From a bacterium (lineage in GTDB: Bacteria > Actinomycetota > Acidimicrobiia > Spongiisociales > ZC4RG35), in assembly GCA_024638655.1 (NCBI GenBank), contig JAHEJW010000004.1, positions 62,001 to 126,000 on the forward strand: a DNA stretch of 64,000 bases, written 5' to 3'. The position numbers and the translations under genes are program-made. Below are positions 16,975 to 25,012 of the stretch, piece by piece (position 1 is the stretch's first letter; each line of letters begins with the position of its first letter). The notes under the pieces were generated by a model. It was not told where the DNA came from, searched no databases, and saw nothing but the letters and a program-made list of their open reading frames with translations.

Positions 16975-17187
16975 TCAGCGACGAGCCCCTCGCACCTCCA
17001 ATCCCTCCAGGAGGCGCTGGGAGCTGGCGGCGATGTCGGCGACCGCCGACTCGAAAACGTCCATGTTGTGTGCTGCTGGTTTGCTGAAGCCGGAGATCTT
17101 GCGCACGAATTGTCTCGCCGCAGCCTCGATCTCGTCCGGTGGAGCCGGCTCGGCTCCTTCTCTGAGTCTCTTGATGGAACGACACAT
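16975..17187 (-). CDS. DUF2277 family small protein
   Basis: A 70-residue protein starting MCRSIKRLREG and containing AARQFVRKISGFSKPAAHN and FESAVADIAASSQRLLEGL. This is the DUF2277 pattern (MCRNI...AA.QYVRKISG...P...N...F..AV). Function unknown, probably cytosolic. It lies just upstream (in its orientation) of a membrane protein gene. Confidence 0.88.
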   Translation of the reverse strand: MCRSIKRLREGAEPAPPDEIEAAARQFVRKISGFSKPAAHNMDVFESAVADIAASSQRLLEGLEVRGARR

Positions 17188-17196
17188 GGTGCGAAG

Positions 17197-18045
17197 TTAC
17201 AGCGTGGGCATGCGTGTCCGCTTCAACTCCTCGGAAACGAGGACCAGAGCAAACGCCATTACGACTGGAATCAAACCGGTGGCCTCACCACCGGTGAGGA
17301 GAGCAGCCACGAAAACCAGCACCACGGTGAGGACTCGGGTGGCGTGAAGCCGCTCGGTGCTCATACGTTTCCGGTCGGTGTGGTCCACCGTTGAAAGCAC
17401 CGGCAGAGGATCACGGACCACTATCACCAAGACCAAGAGCCCGATGAATAGCACGATCAGAGGCTCGACACCGGCGAGATTGTCGGGTAGGGCGTTCGTG
17501 ATCGTTGCCACGGCGGTGGCCCCTACTGCGGCCCCTGCAGAGGCCAATACCGGGGCCAGTCTGGGCTTCTCCGACATCCGGGCATCCACGTAGATCGCAA
17601 CTGCGATACCCGCTCCCGCCACCCATCCGGCAGCGGTGAACGAGACAATGGTTGCCGCCAGCGCCATCACTGCGAGGTCGGTGTTGAGAAGGTCGAGGCC
17701 GACAGGATTGAGAACGATTCGCCCCGCCAGCAGGAGACCGCCGAGGGCAAGCACATTCATCGACTCGAACCCGAGCAGAACCCAGATTCCAGCAGCGATC
17801 CCAGCCACCAGGGCAGTCATATGCCGGTCCGGATCGAGCTCTCGGACGAGCGCCCAAGCGATGAAGGTGTGGGCCGGGGCCAGCCAGGCGTCGGGGGCAT
17901 CCCCCGCCAGCCAGAGAGCACCACCGACTACTGCGGCGATGGCTGTCACGCCGATGATCAGACGGTTGGACGTCAGCGACAGGTCGAGCGGTCGGCCGAG
18001 GTGAGTCCTGAACATCGCCCGCGATTGTTGTCGCATCGGTCTCAT
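17197..18045 (-). CDS. Polytopic membrane protein of unknown function
   Basis: A 282-residue hydrophobic protein with about eight membrane segments, for example LIIGVTAIAAVVGGALWLAG, LGGLLLAGRIVLNPVGLDLL, VEPLIVLFIGLLVLVIVV and VLTVVLVFVAALLTGG. No transporter or enzyme signature was recognised. ATGs at 18045, 18036 and 18015 are all possible starts and none has a strong Shine-Dalgarno; the first is given. It is divergent from the ClC gene, with about 40 bases between them. Confidence 0.6.
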   Translation of the reverse strand: MRPMRQQSRAMFRTHLGRPLDLSLTSNRLIIGVTAIAAVVGGALWLAGDAPDAWLAPAHTFIAWALVRELDPDRHMTALVAGIAAGIWVLLGFESMNVLALGGLLLAGRIVLNPVGLDLLNTDLAVMALAATIVSFTAAGWVAGAGIAVAIYVDARMSEKPRLAPVLASAGAAVGATAVATITNALPDNLAGVEPLIVLFIGLLVLVIVVRDPLPVLSTVDHTDRKRMSTERLHATRVLTVVLVFVAALLTGGEATGLIPVVMAFALVLVSEELKRTRMPTL

Positions 18046-18085
18046 TAGTACGAAATTCCCTCCGGCGATTCCTACTCTCCGTGCC

Positions 18086-20209
18086 GTGGTGAATCCTCTG
18101 CACAGGATCCGGTCCGTTCCGGGTGTCGGCGTTCTCGCCGAGAGACGTATGGGTGGTTTTCTGGCCCTCTCCGCAGTGGTCGGCGTCGGGGTCGGCTTGG
18201 GTGCCGCAGCCCTGGTATTCGGGCTCGAAGCCATCGAGACACTGCTCGACCCGCTGCTCGGTGGGCTGGATCAGATCGAGGATGGGCTCTTCAAGCCGAG
18301 CCGGCTGTGGATATTTGTGACGGTGCCACTTGGTCTGCTGGCAGCATGGTGGGTTGCCAGGAGATTTGCTCCTGAAGTATCTGGAGACGGCGTCCCCGAG
18401 GCAACCGCCGCACTCGTGGTACACGGAGGCCGCATCAGAGGGCGGGTGGGCCCCCTCAAAGTCCTCGCAACTGCGTTGACCGCGGGGTCCGGTGGATCCG
18501 CAGGGCGGGAAGGCCCCATCGTGCAGATCGGGGCCTCGGTCGGCTCCTGGATCTCGCGAAGATTCAATCTCGGTGAAGACGAGGTCAGGTCGCTCGTGGC
18601 TGCCGGCGCGGGAGCAGGTATCGGTGCGTCATTCAACGCTCCAATCGCCGGAATGCTCTTCGCCCTCGAGGTGATCCTCTCGTCGTTCTCGGCCCGTCAC
18701 ATGTCCTCTGTCGTGGTGGCTTCGGTGGCAGCGGCCATCACTACTCAGACGATTGTCGGCGAGGAACTCGCCCTTTCCGCGGGCAGCTACAGCATGGAGT
18801 CATTTGCCGAATTGATCCCCTACGCCGCGATGGCCATCGTGATCGTGGCCGTCGGTTTCCTCTTCCTACAGCTCCTCGACGCTTTGGAGCGGTTCGCCCA
18901 CGAGCGTGAGCAGAGGCTCTCCTGGCTCCGCCCGGTCACCGCGGGTCTGATCGTGGCGGGGTTGATCTTTGTCGAGCCGCGGCTCTTCGGGACGGGCCAG
19001 GACGTCACCAACGGCCTGCTCCTCCAGGAGCAGATCACCGAGTTGACCGGCGGTGGTGGTCAGGTCTGGTGGGTTCTGGTGATTCTGGCACTGGGCAAGG
19101 CCGTTGCCACCAGCTTCACCATCTCTTCCGGAGCCTCGGGAGGAGCTTTCATGCCCTCTCTGTTCATGGGGGCGGCGATTGGTACCGGCTTTGCCCGACT
19201 CTTCGAACCGATCTGGTGGGGTGACAGCCCGCTTGCCCCTGGGGCGTTTGCCGTGGTCGGTATGGCGGCGATGTTCGCCGTCGTCGGGAGGGCGCCGCTG
19301 ACAGCGATCCTGATCGTGTTCGAGGTGACGGGGGCACGTGACTACGAGCTGATCCTGCCCCTGATGCTTGCTGCGACGCTGGGCACGTTCCTGGCCGAGC
19401 GATTCCATCCCGAGTCGGTGTACACACAAGCCCTCAAGCGCAAGGGCATCACCGTACGGCGTGCCGGCGAACTGGATCTCCTCGAAGCCGTAGACGTGGG
19501 CACCGTGATGACCAGAGATCCGGCAACCGTCGGCCCCGCAGACTTGCTGGTCGGCGTGGACAGGGACCTCCAGGCGCGCCGCTCCCATGGAGTACCCGTG
19601 GTTCAGGAAGGAAACCTCGTCGGGATAGTCACCGTTTCCGACATGACCCGGTCAGGCACGCCGCTTGAAGCCACGACCGTGTCCGAAGTGATGACACCCA
19701 GACCGGTCACGGTGACTCCGAGCACACCGGTGTCCACCGCCTTGGAGAGAATGTCAGCGCTCGGTGTGGGACGTCTTCCGGTGGTCGACGACGTCTCGCC
19801 GGCGACCCTCGTTGGGATGTTCGGCCGAGAAGAGGCCGTGAAGGCCTACCACGAAGGTCTGACGGCCAGAACCGACCGGCAACTCCATAGGTCTCGGCTC
19901 GCCCAGCGGACCGATCCCGGAGCCGGCTACTACGACTTCAGGATCCCCCCGGGTTCGATGGCAGACGGCAGGCAGGTGCGAGAGGTCACCTGGCCAGAAG
20001 GCTCGACTCTGGTTTCCATCCGACGAAACCGGAGAGTCCTTGTCCCCAATGGGGATACGCGTCTCCTCGCCGACGACGTCGTCACTGCGTTTGGGACCGA
20101 GAGCTCGAAACGTCGCATGATCGAACGGCTCAACGCCGGTGCAGACGAGCCAACGGCGGAGATCGCCCTCGAGGATCTGCGCGTTCTCGACGAGGACTCT
20201 CCCGGCTGA
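18086..20209 (+). CDS. ClC-family chloride channel/exchanger with CBS pair and TrkA-C-like domain
   Basis: A 707-residue protein. The membrane part (residues 20-440) has the ClC selectivity motifs VSGDGVPEA, GSGGSAGREGPIVQ (with the gating Glu of GREGP) and SGASGGAFMPSLFMGA. A pair of CBS domains (about 470-590: VGTVMTRDPATVGPADLL and VSEVMTPRPVTVTPSTPV) follows, then a TrkA-C-like tail (about 620-700: MADGRQVREVTWPEGSTLVS...LADDVVTAFGT). The retained gating Glu is compatible with Cl-/H+ exchange. The CBS and TrkA-C parts probably bind nucleotides or cyclic ligands. Start GTG at 18086, with a second GTG directly after. Confidence 0.95.
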   Translation: MVNPLHRIRSVPGVGVLAERRMGGFLALSAVVGVGVGLGAAALVFGLEAIETLLDPLLGGLDQIEDGLFKPSRLWIFVTVPLGLLAAWWVARRFAPEVSGDGVPEATAALVVHGGRIRGRVGPLKVLATALTAGSGGSAGREGPIVQIGASVGSWISRRFNLGEDEVRSLVAAGAGAGIGASFNAPIAGMLFALEVILSSFSARHMSSVVVASVAAAITTQTIVGEELALSAGSYSMESFAELIPYAAMAIVIVAVGFLFLQLLDALERFAHEREQRLSWLRPVTAGLIVAGLIFVEPRLFGTGQDVTNGLLLQEQITELTGGGGQVWWVLVILALGKAVATSFTISSGASGGAFMPSLFMGAAIGTGFARLFEPIWWGDSPLAPGAFAVVGMAAMFAVVGRAPLTAILIVFEVTGARDYELILPLMLAATLGTFLAERFHPESVYTQALKRKGITVRRAGELDLLEAVDVGTVMTRDPATVGPADLLVGVDRDLQARRSHGVPVVQEGNLVGIVTVSDMTRSGTPLEATTVSEVMTPRPVTVTPSTPVSTALERMSALGVGRLPVVDDVSPATLVGMFGREEAVKAYHEGLTARTDRQLHRSRLAQRTDPGAGYYDFRIPPGSMADGRQVREVTWPEGSTLVSIRRNRRVLVPNGDTRLLADDVVTAFGTESSKRRMIERLNAGADEPTAEIALEDLRVLDEDSPG

Positions 20210-20294
20210 CTTGAACAGGTCTCATCACAGCCGGTTTGGGTACCTCTGCTGATATCTAGACTCCCTACAAAGCGATCAAGAGAGGTCGGCCCGA

Positions 20295-21245
20295 ATGCTC
20301 CCAGGCATCATCGTCGCAGTAGTCATCCTTGGCTTTGTCGCGTGGTATCTCGCACGCAGCCGGAAGAAGCAGGCCGAACGGCTGGAAAGCGCCGCGCGCA
20401 CCGCTCCAGGATCCGGTCTGGCCACGAGCAAGGAACTGTTCGACGACACAACAGCCCACCGCGCCCCGTTGGCCTCGTTTCACGTCGAGGGTGAACAGGC
20501 AAAGGTCACGTTCGACGTGCCTCTTCCCGAGGAGGACGACGAGGTGCTCAACGATCTGCTTCTCGCCGAGGCCGTCGAAGTGGTACGCGAGCGTCGCCAG
20601 ACATTGCCCATCGATGATGTCAACGAGATCGTTGTCTATGCAGGCGAAGGCGAGCCCCAGCTCGTGGGGAGAACCAAACTGCCGGCGAAGGGCCAGCTCC
20701 CGCCGCCCGAAGTCAGATCCGGTCTGAGCCTCTCTCATGTCGCCCACGACCCGTTCGCCGCTCCCTTCGAGGAGAGGTCCGACCACTCGGTCGTATACGG
20801 CACCAAAGCCGACGTTCCACCCGATGAGCTCCCACCGCTGAGAGAAGAGATCCGCATACCCAAGGGCTTGGAGCGAGGTCTGCGGGCCACCGGCGTCGAT
20901 CCGGACCAGATGACCGGCCCGGACTTCGTACTGTCCCTGTTGAAGATGTTCGGCTACGGGGTCACCGAGCAAGCTCAAGCGAACTCTTACATTGCCGTCA
21001 AGGGCGGACAGTCGTTCTACGTGCTCACCGACGCATATGAGAAAGGCGGGTATCCCGAGTTGGACGAGTCGATCATCCGACGTTTCGTGGTCGATTTCCA
21101 GTCCTCCGGTGCCGACCGGGGGATATTGATCAGTGACAAGTACAGCCCCTACATGATCCACGAGATCGAAGGCCATCAGCCCAAGGTGAGATTCATCACC
21201 CGGGAAAGGGTCCAATCCTTCGTCGACTCGATGGCTCTTGGCTGA
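20295..21245 (+). CDS. Membrane-anchored protein with degenerate Mrr/PD-(D/E)XK-like C-terminal domain
   Basis: A 316-residue protein. One N-terminal membrane segment (LPGIIVAVVILGFVAWYLA) is followed by a charged, mostly alpha/beta central region. A C-terminal domain (about residues 205-316) reads TGPDFVLSLLKMFGYGVTE, then YIAVKGGQSFYVLTDA, IRRFVVDFQSSGADRGILIS and VRFITRERVQSFVDSM. The order (helix, GYxV, strand with lost acid/Lys residues, helix, strand GILIS, terminal strand) resembles Mrr_cat nuclease folds without the D-ExK catalytic set. The fold assignment is my reading and is tentative. Role unknown. Confidence 0.6.
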   Translation: MLPGIIVAVVILGFVAWYLARSRKKQAERLESAARTAPGSGLATSKELFDDTTAHRAPLASFHVEGEQAKVTFDVPLPEEDDEVLNDLLLAEAVEVVRERRQTLPIDDVNEIVVYAGEGEPQLVGRTKLPAKGQLPPPEVRSGLSLSHVAHDPFAAPFEERSDHSVVYGTKADVPPDELPPLREEIRIPKGLERGLRATGVDPDQMTGPDFVLSLLKMFGYGVTEQAQANSYIAVKGGQSFYVLTDAYEKGGYPELDESIIRRFVVDFQSSGADRGILISDKYSPYMIHEIEGHQPKVRFITRERVQSFVDSMALG

Positions 21246-21323
21246 CCCCCATCCGCCTGTCAGGTCGAGATATCGCATCTGCCCCTCGGTAGGGCTTAAC
21301 ATGCCAGGACAAGGAGGGACTGT

Positions 21324-21518
21324 TTGTTCGGTCTAAGAGGACAAGAGCTACTCATAATCCTGCTGATCGTCCTGCTCATTTTCGGGGCCAGGAAGCTGCC
21401 GGAACTGGCCAGATCTCTGGGTGCTTCCGCCAAGGAATTCCGCAAGGGAATCGAGGCCGGGGCGGTCGAGGATGAGGACGACACCAGGACGGATTCGTCC
21501 GAATCCTCCAATTCCTGA
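21324..21518 (+). CDS. tatA: Sec-independent protein translocase TatA
   Basis: A 64-residue single-span protein: a short N-terminal tail with hydrophobic segment (LLIILLIVLLIF), the hinge FGARKLPELARSLG, an amphipathic helix (ASAKEFRKGIEAG) and an acidic tail. This is the TatA/E architecture that forms the pore for folded, twin-arginine-signal proteins. The start is a TTG with AAGGAGG six bases upstream. Mycobacteria carry a tat gene in the sigE-rseA-htrA-tatB cluster; here tatA sits just ahead of the ECF sigma gene. Confidence 0.93.
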   Translation: MFGLRGQELLIILLIVLLIFGARKLPELARSLGASAKEFRKGIEAGAVEDEDDTRTDSSESSNS

Positions 21519-21533
21519 TCTTCCCATGATCAC

Positions 21534-21560
21534 GGGAACCACTCGCTTCGGCGCGTCGTT
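21534..21560 (+). promoter_or_regulatory. Candidate ECF-sigma (SigE/SigH-type) promoter upstream of the ECF sigma gene
   Basis: GGGAACC at 21534-21540 and CGTT at 21557-21560 are separated by 16 bases. This matches the actinobacterial group of ECF promoters (GGGAAC-N15/17-CGTT in mycobacterial SigE/SigH and Streptomyces SigR systems). It ends 18 bases before the sigma ATG at 21579, so the gene is probably autoregulated. Confidence 0.7.
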
Positions 21561-21578
21561 GTCTGGCTAGGTCTCCAG

Positions 21579-22079
21579 ATGGAGTCCGTCCCGCTCACCT
21601 GGGAAGAGGTTGCCCGTGTCTACGGACGGAAGATCTACAACTTCGCCTACCGCCTCACCGGTAACTCCGCCGACGCCCACGATCTCGTCCAAGAAGTCCT
21701 CCTCCGGGTTCGGAAGGGTCTGGCCAACTATCAGCCCGGGAGCTTCGAAGGTTGGTTGTGGCGGATCACCCGCAACGCCTTCCTCGACGAGGTCAGGAAG
21801 CAAAAGAGGCGGCCGACGGCACCGATTCCCGACGAGATCGATCGATGGGACGCAGCCACAACGGAGTCGGCCGATCTCGAGTTCGACCGGATCTCGCTCG
21901 GCGACGACATCCAGAAGGCACTCCTCGAGCTACCCATCGAATTCCGCGAGGCCGTTGTTCTGTGTGATGTCGTCGGCCTGTCATATGAGGAGATCGCCAG
22001 TGCGGTCGCCGTGCCGGTGGGGACTGTCAGATCGCGCATCCACAGGGGGAGGAAGCAATTGAGGGAGTTGCTCGAGTGA
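21579..22079 (+). CDS. ECF RNA polymerase sigma factor (SigE-like)
   Basis: A 166-residue sigma-70 factor with only regions 2 and 4. Region 2 holds YNFAYRLTGNSADAHDLVQE, SFEGWLWRITRNAFLDEVRK and a basic tail. Region 4 holds LPIEFREAVVLCDVVGLSYE followed by the helix-turn-helix VPVGTVRSRIHRGRKQLREL. It directs transcription of an envelope- or oxidative-stress regulon. Its stop overlaps the GTG of the anti-sigma gene (GTGA), so the two are coupled. A matching ECF promoter precedes it. Confidence 0.95.
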   Translation: MESVPLTWEEVARVYGRKIYNFAYRLTGNSADAHDLVQEVLLRVRKGLANYQPGSFEGWLWRITRNAFLDEVRKQKRRPTAPIPDEIDRWDAATTESADLEFDRISLGDDIQKALLELPIEFREAVVLCDVVGLSYEEIASAVAVPVGTVRSRIHRGRKQLRELLE

Positions 22080-22495
22080 CCCACCCGTCCGAATCGATCA
22101 GCGCATATCTGGACGGGGAGCTGACTGCGGGCGAGCGTGGCGAGCTGGGACAGCACATTTCCACCTGCGGCCGATGCGCGGCAGATCTGGAGGATTTGCA
22201 GCGAGTACGGGCCGCGGTGAGGGCATTGCCGGTACTCGAGATGCCCGATGACGTTTACGGCCAGCTGCGTGAGGACGATCGAGTTGTGCCGCTCCACCGC
22301 AATCGTGGCGTCTGGGTGGGCGCAGCCGCGGCCGTGGTAGCACTCGTGATCGCGGTCGCCGCCCTGGTGACTCCACCGGCATCATCGGTGACGATCGACC
22401 AGCTGAGCAGCCGGTTTGGCGCCCGCGTGTCCCTCGATCCCGCTTTCGGCCCGGCGAAGGTGATCGTCCCCGACTTTGCGGAGCTGCACGAGTGA
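22076..22495 (+). CDS. Zinc-containing anti-sigma factor (ZAS, RseA-like), membrane-bound
   Basis: A 139-residue protein. The cytosolic N-terminal anti-sigma domain has the ZAS motif HISTCGRC (HxxxCxxC). One membrane segment (VWVGAAAAVVALVIAVAALV, about residues 80-99) leads to a short extracytoplasmic tail. ZAS proteins sequester a partner ECF sigma and release it on oxidation or proteolysis. The GTG at 22076 overlaps the sigma stop, and its own stop overlaps the next GTG, so three genes are translationally coupled. Confidence 0.93.
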   Translation: MTHPSESISAYLDGELTAGERGELGQHISTCGRCAADLEDLQRVRAAVRALPVLEMPDDVYGQLREDDRVVPLHRNRGVWVGAAAAVVALVIAVAALVTPPASSVTIDQLSSRFGARVSLDPAFGPAKVIVPDFAELHE

Positions 22496-23415
22496 GACGA
22501 CTCTCGACTCTGGTGCTGGCAGTGATCGTGTTGCCCGCCACGTCGGCGGGAGCGACAGAGCTTGACGATCTGCTCGAGCAAAGCCGGGAGTCCGCCTACA
22601 GCGCCGAGCAGGCGATCAGCTGTTCCACTCCGGATGGCGTCCAGGATGCCGTCGTTCGGATCGCACAGAGCGGGGGTGAGATCACCGTCGGCTCTGCCGT
22701 GGGTGATGACGTGGAAGTCAAAAGCGGCGACGGCGGTTGGGTTCTGTCCCGTCACGGTGGGGTCGTCTCATCGACGTCTGTGGTGGGGAAGGAGGCCGAA
22801 GTCGACCCGCTCTACATCGTTGAAGACCTTGGCGAGCTCAGCGCCCTCGGTCGGGATGCGACCGCATTTCGGCTGGTCCGTGGTGGAGTGATTCGGGCGG
22901 AGCTCGTTCTCGATGACGACACCGGTGCAATGCTCGCCACTACTACCTTCACCGAGGATGGCGAGACCTATTGCCAACGGCGTTTCATCTCATTCGACCC
23001 GACGGATCCTGGCTTGACCGCGACAGAGACGATTGATGTCGATGAGCTCCAATTGGCATCTGTCGGCAACGGCAGCCTTCCGGATGAGATCGTCGGTTTC
23101 CAGCGTCTCGACCTCTATGAGGATCCTCTCGGTTTCCGCTTCGCCTACTACTCCGACGGGTTCTTCTCTTTCGCGGTCTTCGAGACTCCCACCACCGTGA
23201 GCCTCGATGAAGGAGGCTTGGTGGAAATGGGTGGGTTCCAATACGGGCGCTCCTTTTCCCCCGGCCAAGCCACCTATGCGTGGGAAGCCAGGGCCGGCGG
23301 CATGGCCCTCGTCGGCGACTTGCCCCCCGACCTCCACGATGAGGTGCTGGCCGCTCTACCCAAACCTGAGGCACCAAACTTCTTCCGACGTATCTGGCGC
23401 ACCCTCTTCGGATAA
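22492..23415 (+). CDS. Secreted RseB/MucB-like regulator of the anti-sigma factor
   Basis: A 307-residue exported protein with signal peptide (MRRLSTLVLAVIVLPATSAGA). The N-terminal domain has the LolA-like layout of MucB/RseB (VEVKSGDGGWVLSRHGGVVS, RDATAFRLVRGGVIRAELVL, DDTGAMLATTTF, a cross-strand RRFISF). The smaller C-terminal domain (DEIVGFQRLDLYEDPLGFRF, FSFAVFETP, YAWEARAGGMALVGDLPPD) fits the second RseB domain. In proteobacteria RseB protects RseA from proteolysis, and the coupled position after the anti-sigma gene supports the same role. Sequence identity to proteobacterial RseB is low, so this rests on architecture and context. Confidence 0.7.
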   Translation: MRRLSTLVLAVIVLPATSAGATELDDLLEQSRESAYSAEQAISCSTPDGVQDAVVRIAQSGGEITVGSAVGDDVEVKSGDGGWVLSRHGGVVSSTSVVGKEAEVDPLYIVEDLGELSALGRDATAFRLVRGGVIRAELVLDDDTGAMLATTTFTEDGETYCQRRFISFDPTDPGLTATETIDVDELQLASVGNGSLPDEIVGFQRLDLYEDPLGFRFAYYSDGFFSFAVFETPTTVSLDEGGLVEMGGFQYGRSFSPGQATYAWEARAGGMALVGDLPPDLHDEVLAALPKPEAPNFFRRIWRTLFG

Positions 23416-23442
23416 GCCCCCCACTCCAAAGGCCGGTGGCAC

Positions 23443-23901
23443 TCAGTTCCCCGCGAGTGCTTTCTCGTACGCAGGGAACGGGCGGGCCACCTTCAGCTGG
23501 TTTGAGGCGACAACGTCGGAAATGACCCCTGACTCGTCGAGGAAGTAGGTAGTCCGCTCTGCGTATCCGAAATCCTCGTTGAACGTGTCATAGCGCCGGG
23601 CTACGCCACCGTGCGGCCAGAAATCGGAGAGGATGTCGAACTCGAATCCGTTGTCGGCCGCCCACCGGGCGTTGGAGGCCGTTGTGTCACACGTGATGAC
23701 GACCACCCGGGAGCCTGCATTGTCGAAGACGTGGGAATTGTCCCTGATCTCGCAGAGCTCACCTTCGCATGTGCTGGTGAAAGCAAACGGGATGAAGACC
23801 ACGGCAGCTTTCCCGCCGAGGAGATCGTCGAGTGTCACCGTCTCGCGACGCTGGTTCCGAAGTTCGAAATCCGGTGCCTTCTCGCCGACCTGAAGGGTCA
23901 T
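23443..23901 (-). CDS. Peroxiredoxin (AhpC/TSA family, AhpE/PrxQ-like)
   Basis: A 152-residue thiol peroxidase. The peroxidatic site is PFAFTSTCEGELCEIRDN with Cys45 and a second Cys50, the CxxxxC spacing of PrxQ/BCP enzymes in an AhpE-like sequence context. WPHGGVARRYDTFNEDFGYA and RTTYFLDESGVI follow as expected. It reduces peroxides using thioredoxin or mycoredoxin. The ATG at 23901 is preceded by GGGGAG. It lies downstream of the DUF2342 and htrA genes on the same strand and convergent with the ECF sigma operon, consistent with an oxidative or envelope-stress neighbourhood. Confidence 0.92.
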   Translation of the reverse strand: MTLQVGEKAPDFELRNQRRETVTLDDLLGGKAAVVFIPFAFTSTCEGELCEIRDNSHVFDNAGSRVVVITCDTTASNARWAADNGFEFDILSDFWPHGGVARRYDTFNEDFGYAERTTYFLDESGVISDVVASNQLKVARPFPAYEKALAGN

Positions 23902-23938
23902 CTCCCCGGCTGCCTCCGAGATGAAGAGGCGCGCTGTC

Positions 23939-25012
23939 TCACGGCGACCACCCGTCGAGGAGAACCCTCGCCGCCCAGGCGGTGGGGTCGCGGAGCTCGG
24001 ATGCGGTGGGCATACGGGAGGGGTCGGCCCAGAGGCTCTGCAGGGCGTCGTCTCCGTAGCGGCGCTCGACCTCTTCGTTGAACTCAACACCGAGGATGGT
24101 CATCTCGACCGGCACGGGCCCGACGCCGATCGGCGGTTGAACACCGCTGTCACGACGGGACGCATCTCTTTCGGACGTTATGCGGTCGAAGTTGGGGGCG
24201 ATCTCGGCGATGGCGCGCCGGGCGAGCAGCCGGGCGCATCCGGTGACCGCTCCGAGGAATGCCTCGAGCTCGGCTTTTGGCGCCTCTGCCTCCTCACCGC
24301 CGATGAGGCTGTCGATGCCGCCCGCCTCTTCGATGGCCCTTTCAATGCTGGAAGGATCGGTTCCCGCCGTCATCAGCCCGCTCAACTTGGTCGGATCGAT
24401 CTGGGCAGCCTCTGCATATGCTCCCACCAGATCTCCCAGGTGATCGTGGAGCCACGGCAGCTGGGATAGGGCTCGAAACGCCACCTCGTTGGCAACCACC
24501 CAGAGATGCACTTCGCGACGATCGACCCCGCTCACCTGGAGTGCCTCGATGTTGGGGACGATCAACGAGATCTCGCCCGGATGATCCGGTGGCAAGCCCG
24601 AGTCGAACCCGGCGACCACCCAGGTGGCGAGCGACCCGACGAGGGAGCCGGCCTGGAGCCCGACTATCGCCGGCGCCATCTGGGCGAATAGGGGAGCCGC
24701 CGGCCCATCGCCACCGACCGACGCTCCAAAGGGTTCGACCAGCGTGCCGTACGACTCGAGGTTCTTTTCGGCCCAGCCGCGTCTATCGAGGGGCAACACG
24801 TCGGGTGCAGCCTGGATGCGGAAGGGGGCGACTCCCTCGAGTCGGTATTCGGCGAGTCGGGCCAGCTCCCGGAACTCGTCGGCCGCCCAAGGCTCGATCG
24901 GCTCACGGTCCCCTGACAGGTGCCTGGCTACCTCCAGGCCGAGTTTCCAATTGATCGGTCCCGGCTGGTTGAAAAGCTCGAAAAGCTGTGAGAACAGGTC
25001 GTCGTCACTCAT
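23939..25012 (-). CDS. DUF2342 (zincin-like, F420-associated) protein with degenerate HExxH motif
   Basis: A 357-residue protein recognisable as the actinobacterial DUF2342 family by WKLGLEVARHL, GRELARLAEYR-like helices, LVEPFGASVGG and the block LWVVANEVAFRALSQLPWL. In the family this block normally reads LHEvaHr...vPWL, with HExxH binding zinc. Here it is NEVAF (24476-24490): both His ligands are gone (Asn and Phe) while the Glu and the following PWL are kept. It is probably a non-catalytic homologue. Its ATG overlaps the htrA stop (ATGA), so it is coupled to the protease gene. Confidence 0.85.
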   Translation of the reverse strand: MSDDDLFSQLFELFNQPGPINWKLGLEVARHLSGDREPIEPWAADEFRELARLAEYRLEGVAPFRIQAAPDVLPLDRRGWAEKNLESYGTLVEPFGASVGGDGPAAPLFAQMAPAIVGLQAGSLVGSLATWVVAGFDSGLPPDHPGEISLIVPNIEALQVSGVDRREVHLWVVANEVAFRALSQLPWLHDHLGDLVGAYAEAAQIDPTKLSGLMTAGTDPSSIERAIEEAGGIDSLIGGEEAEAPKAELEAFLGAVTGCARLLARRAIAEIAPNFDRITSERDASRRDSGVQPPIGVGPVPVEMTILGVEFNEEVERRYGDDALQSLWADPSRMPTASELRDPTAWAARVLLDGWSP

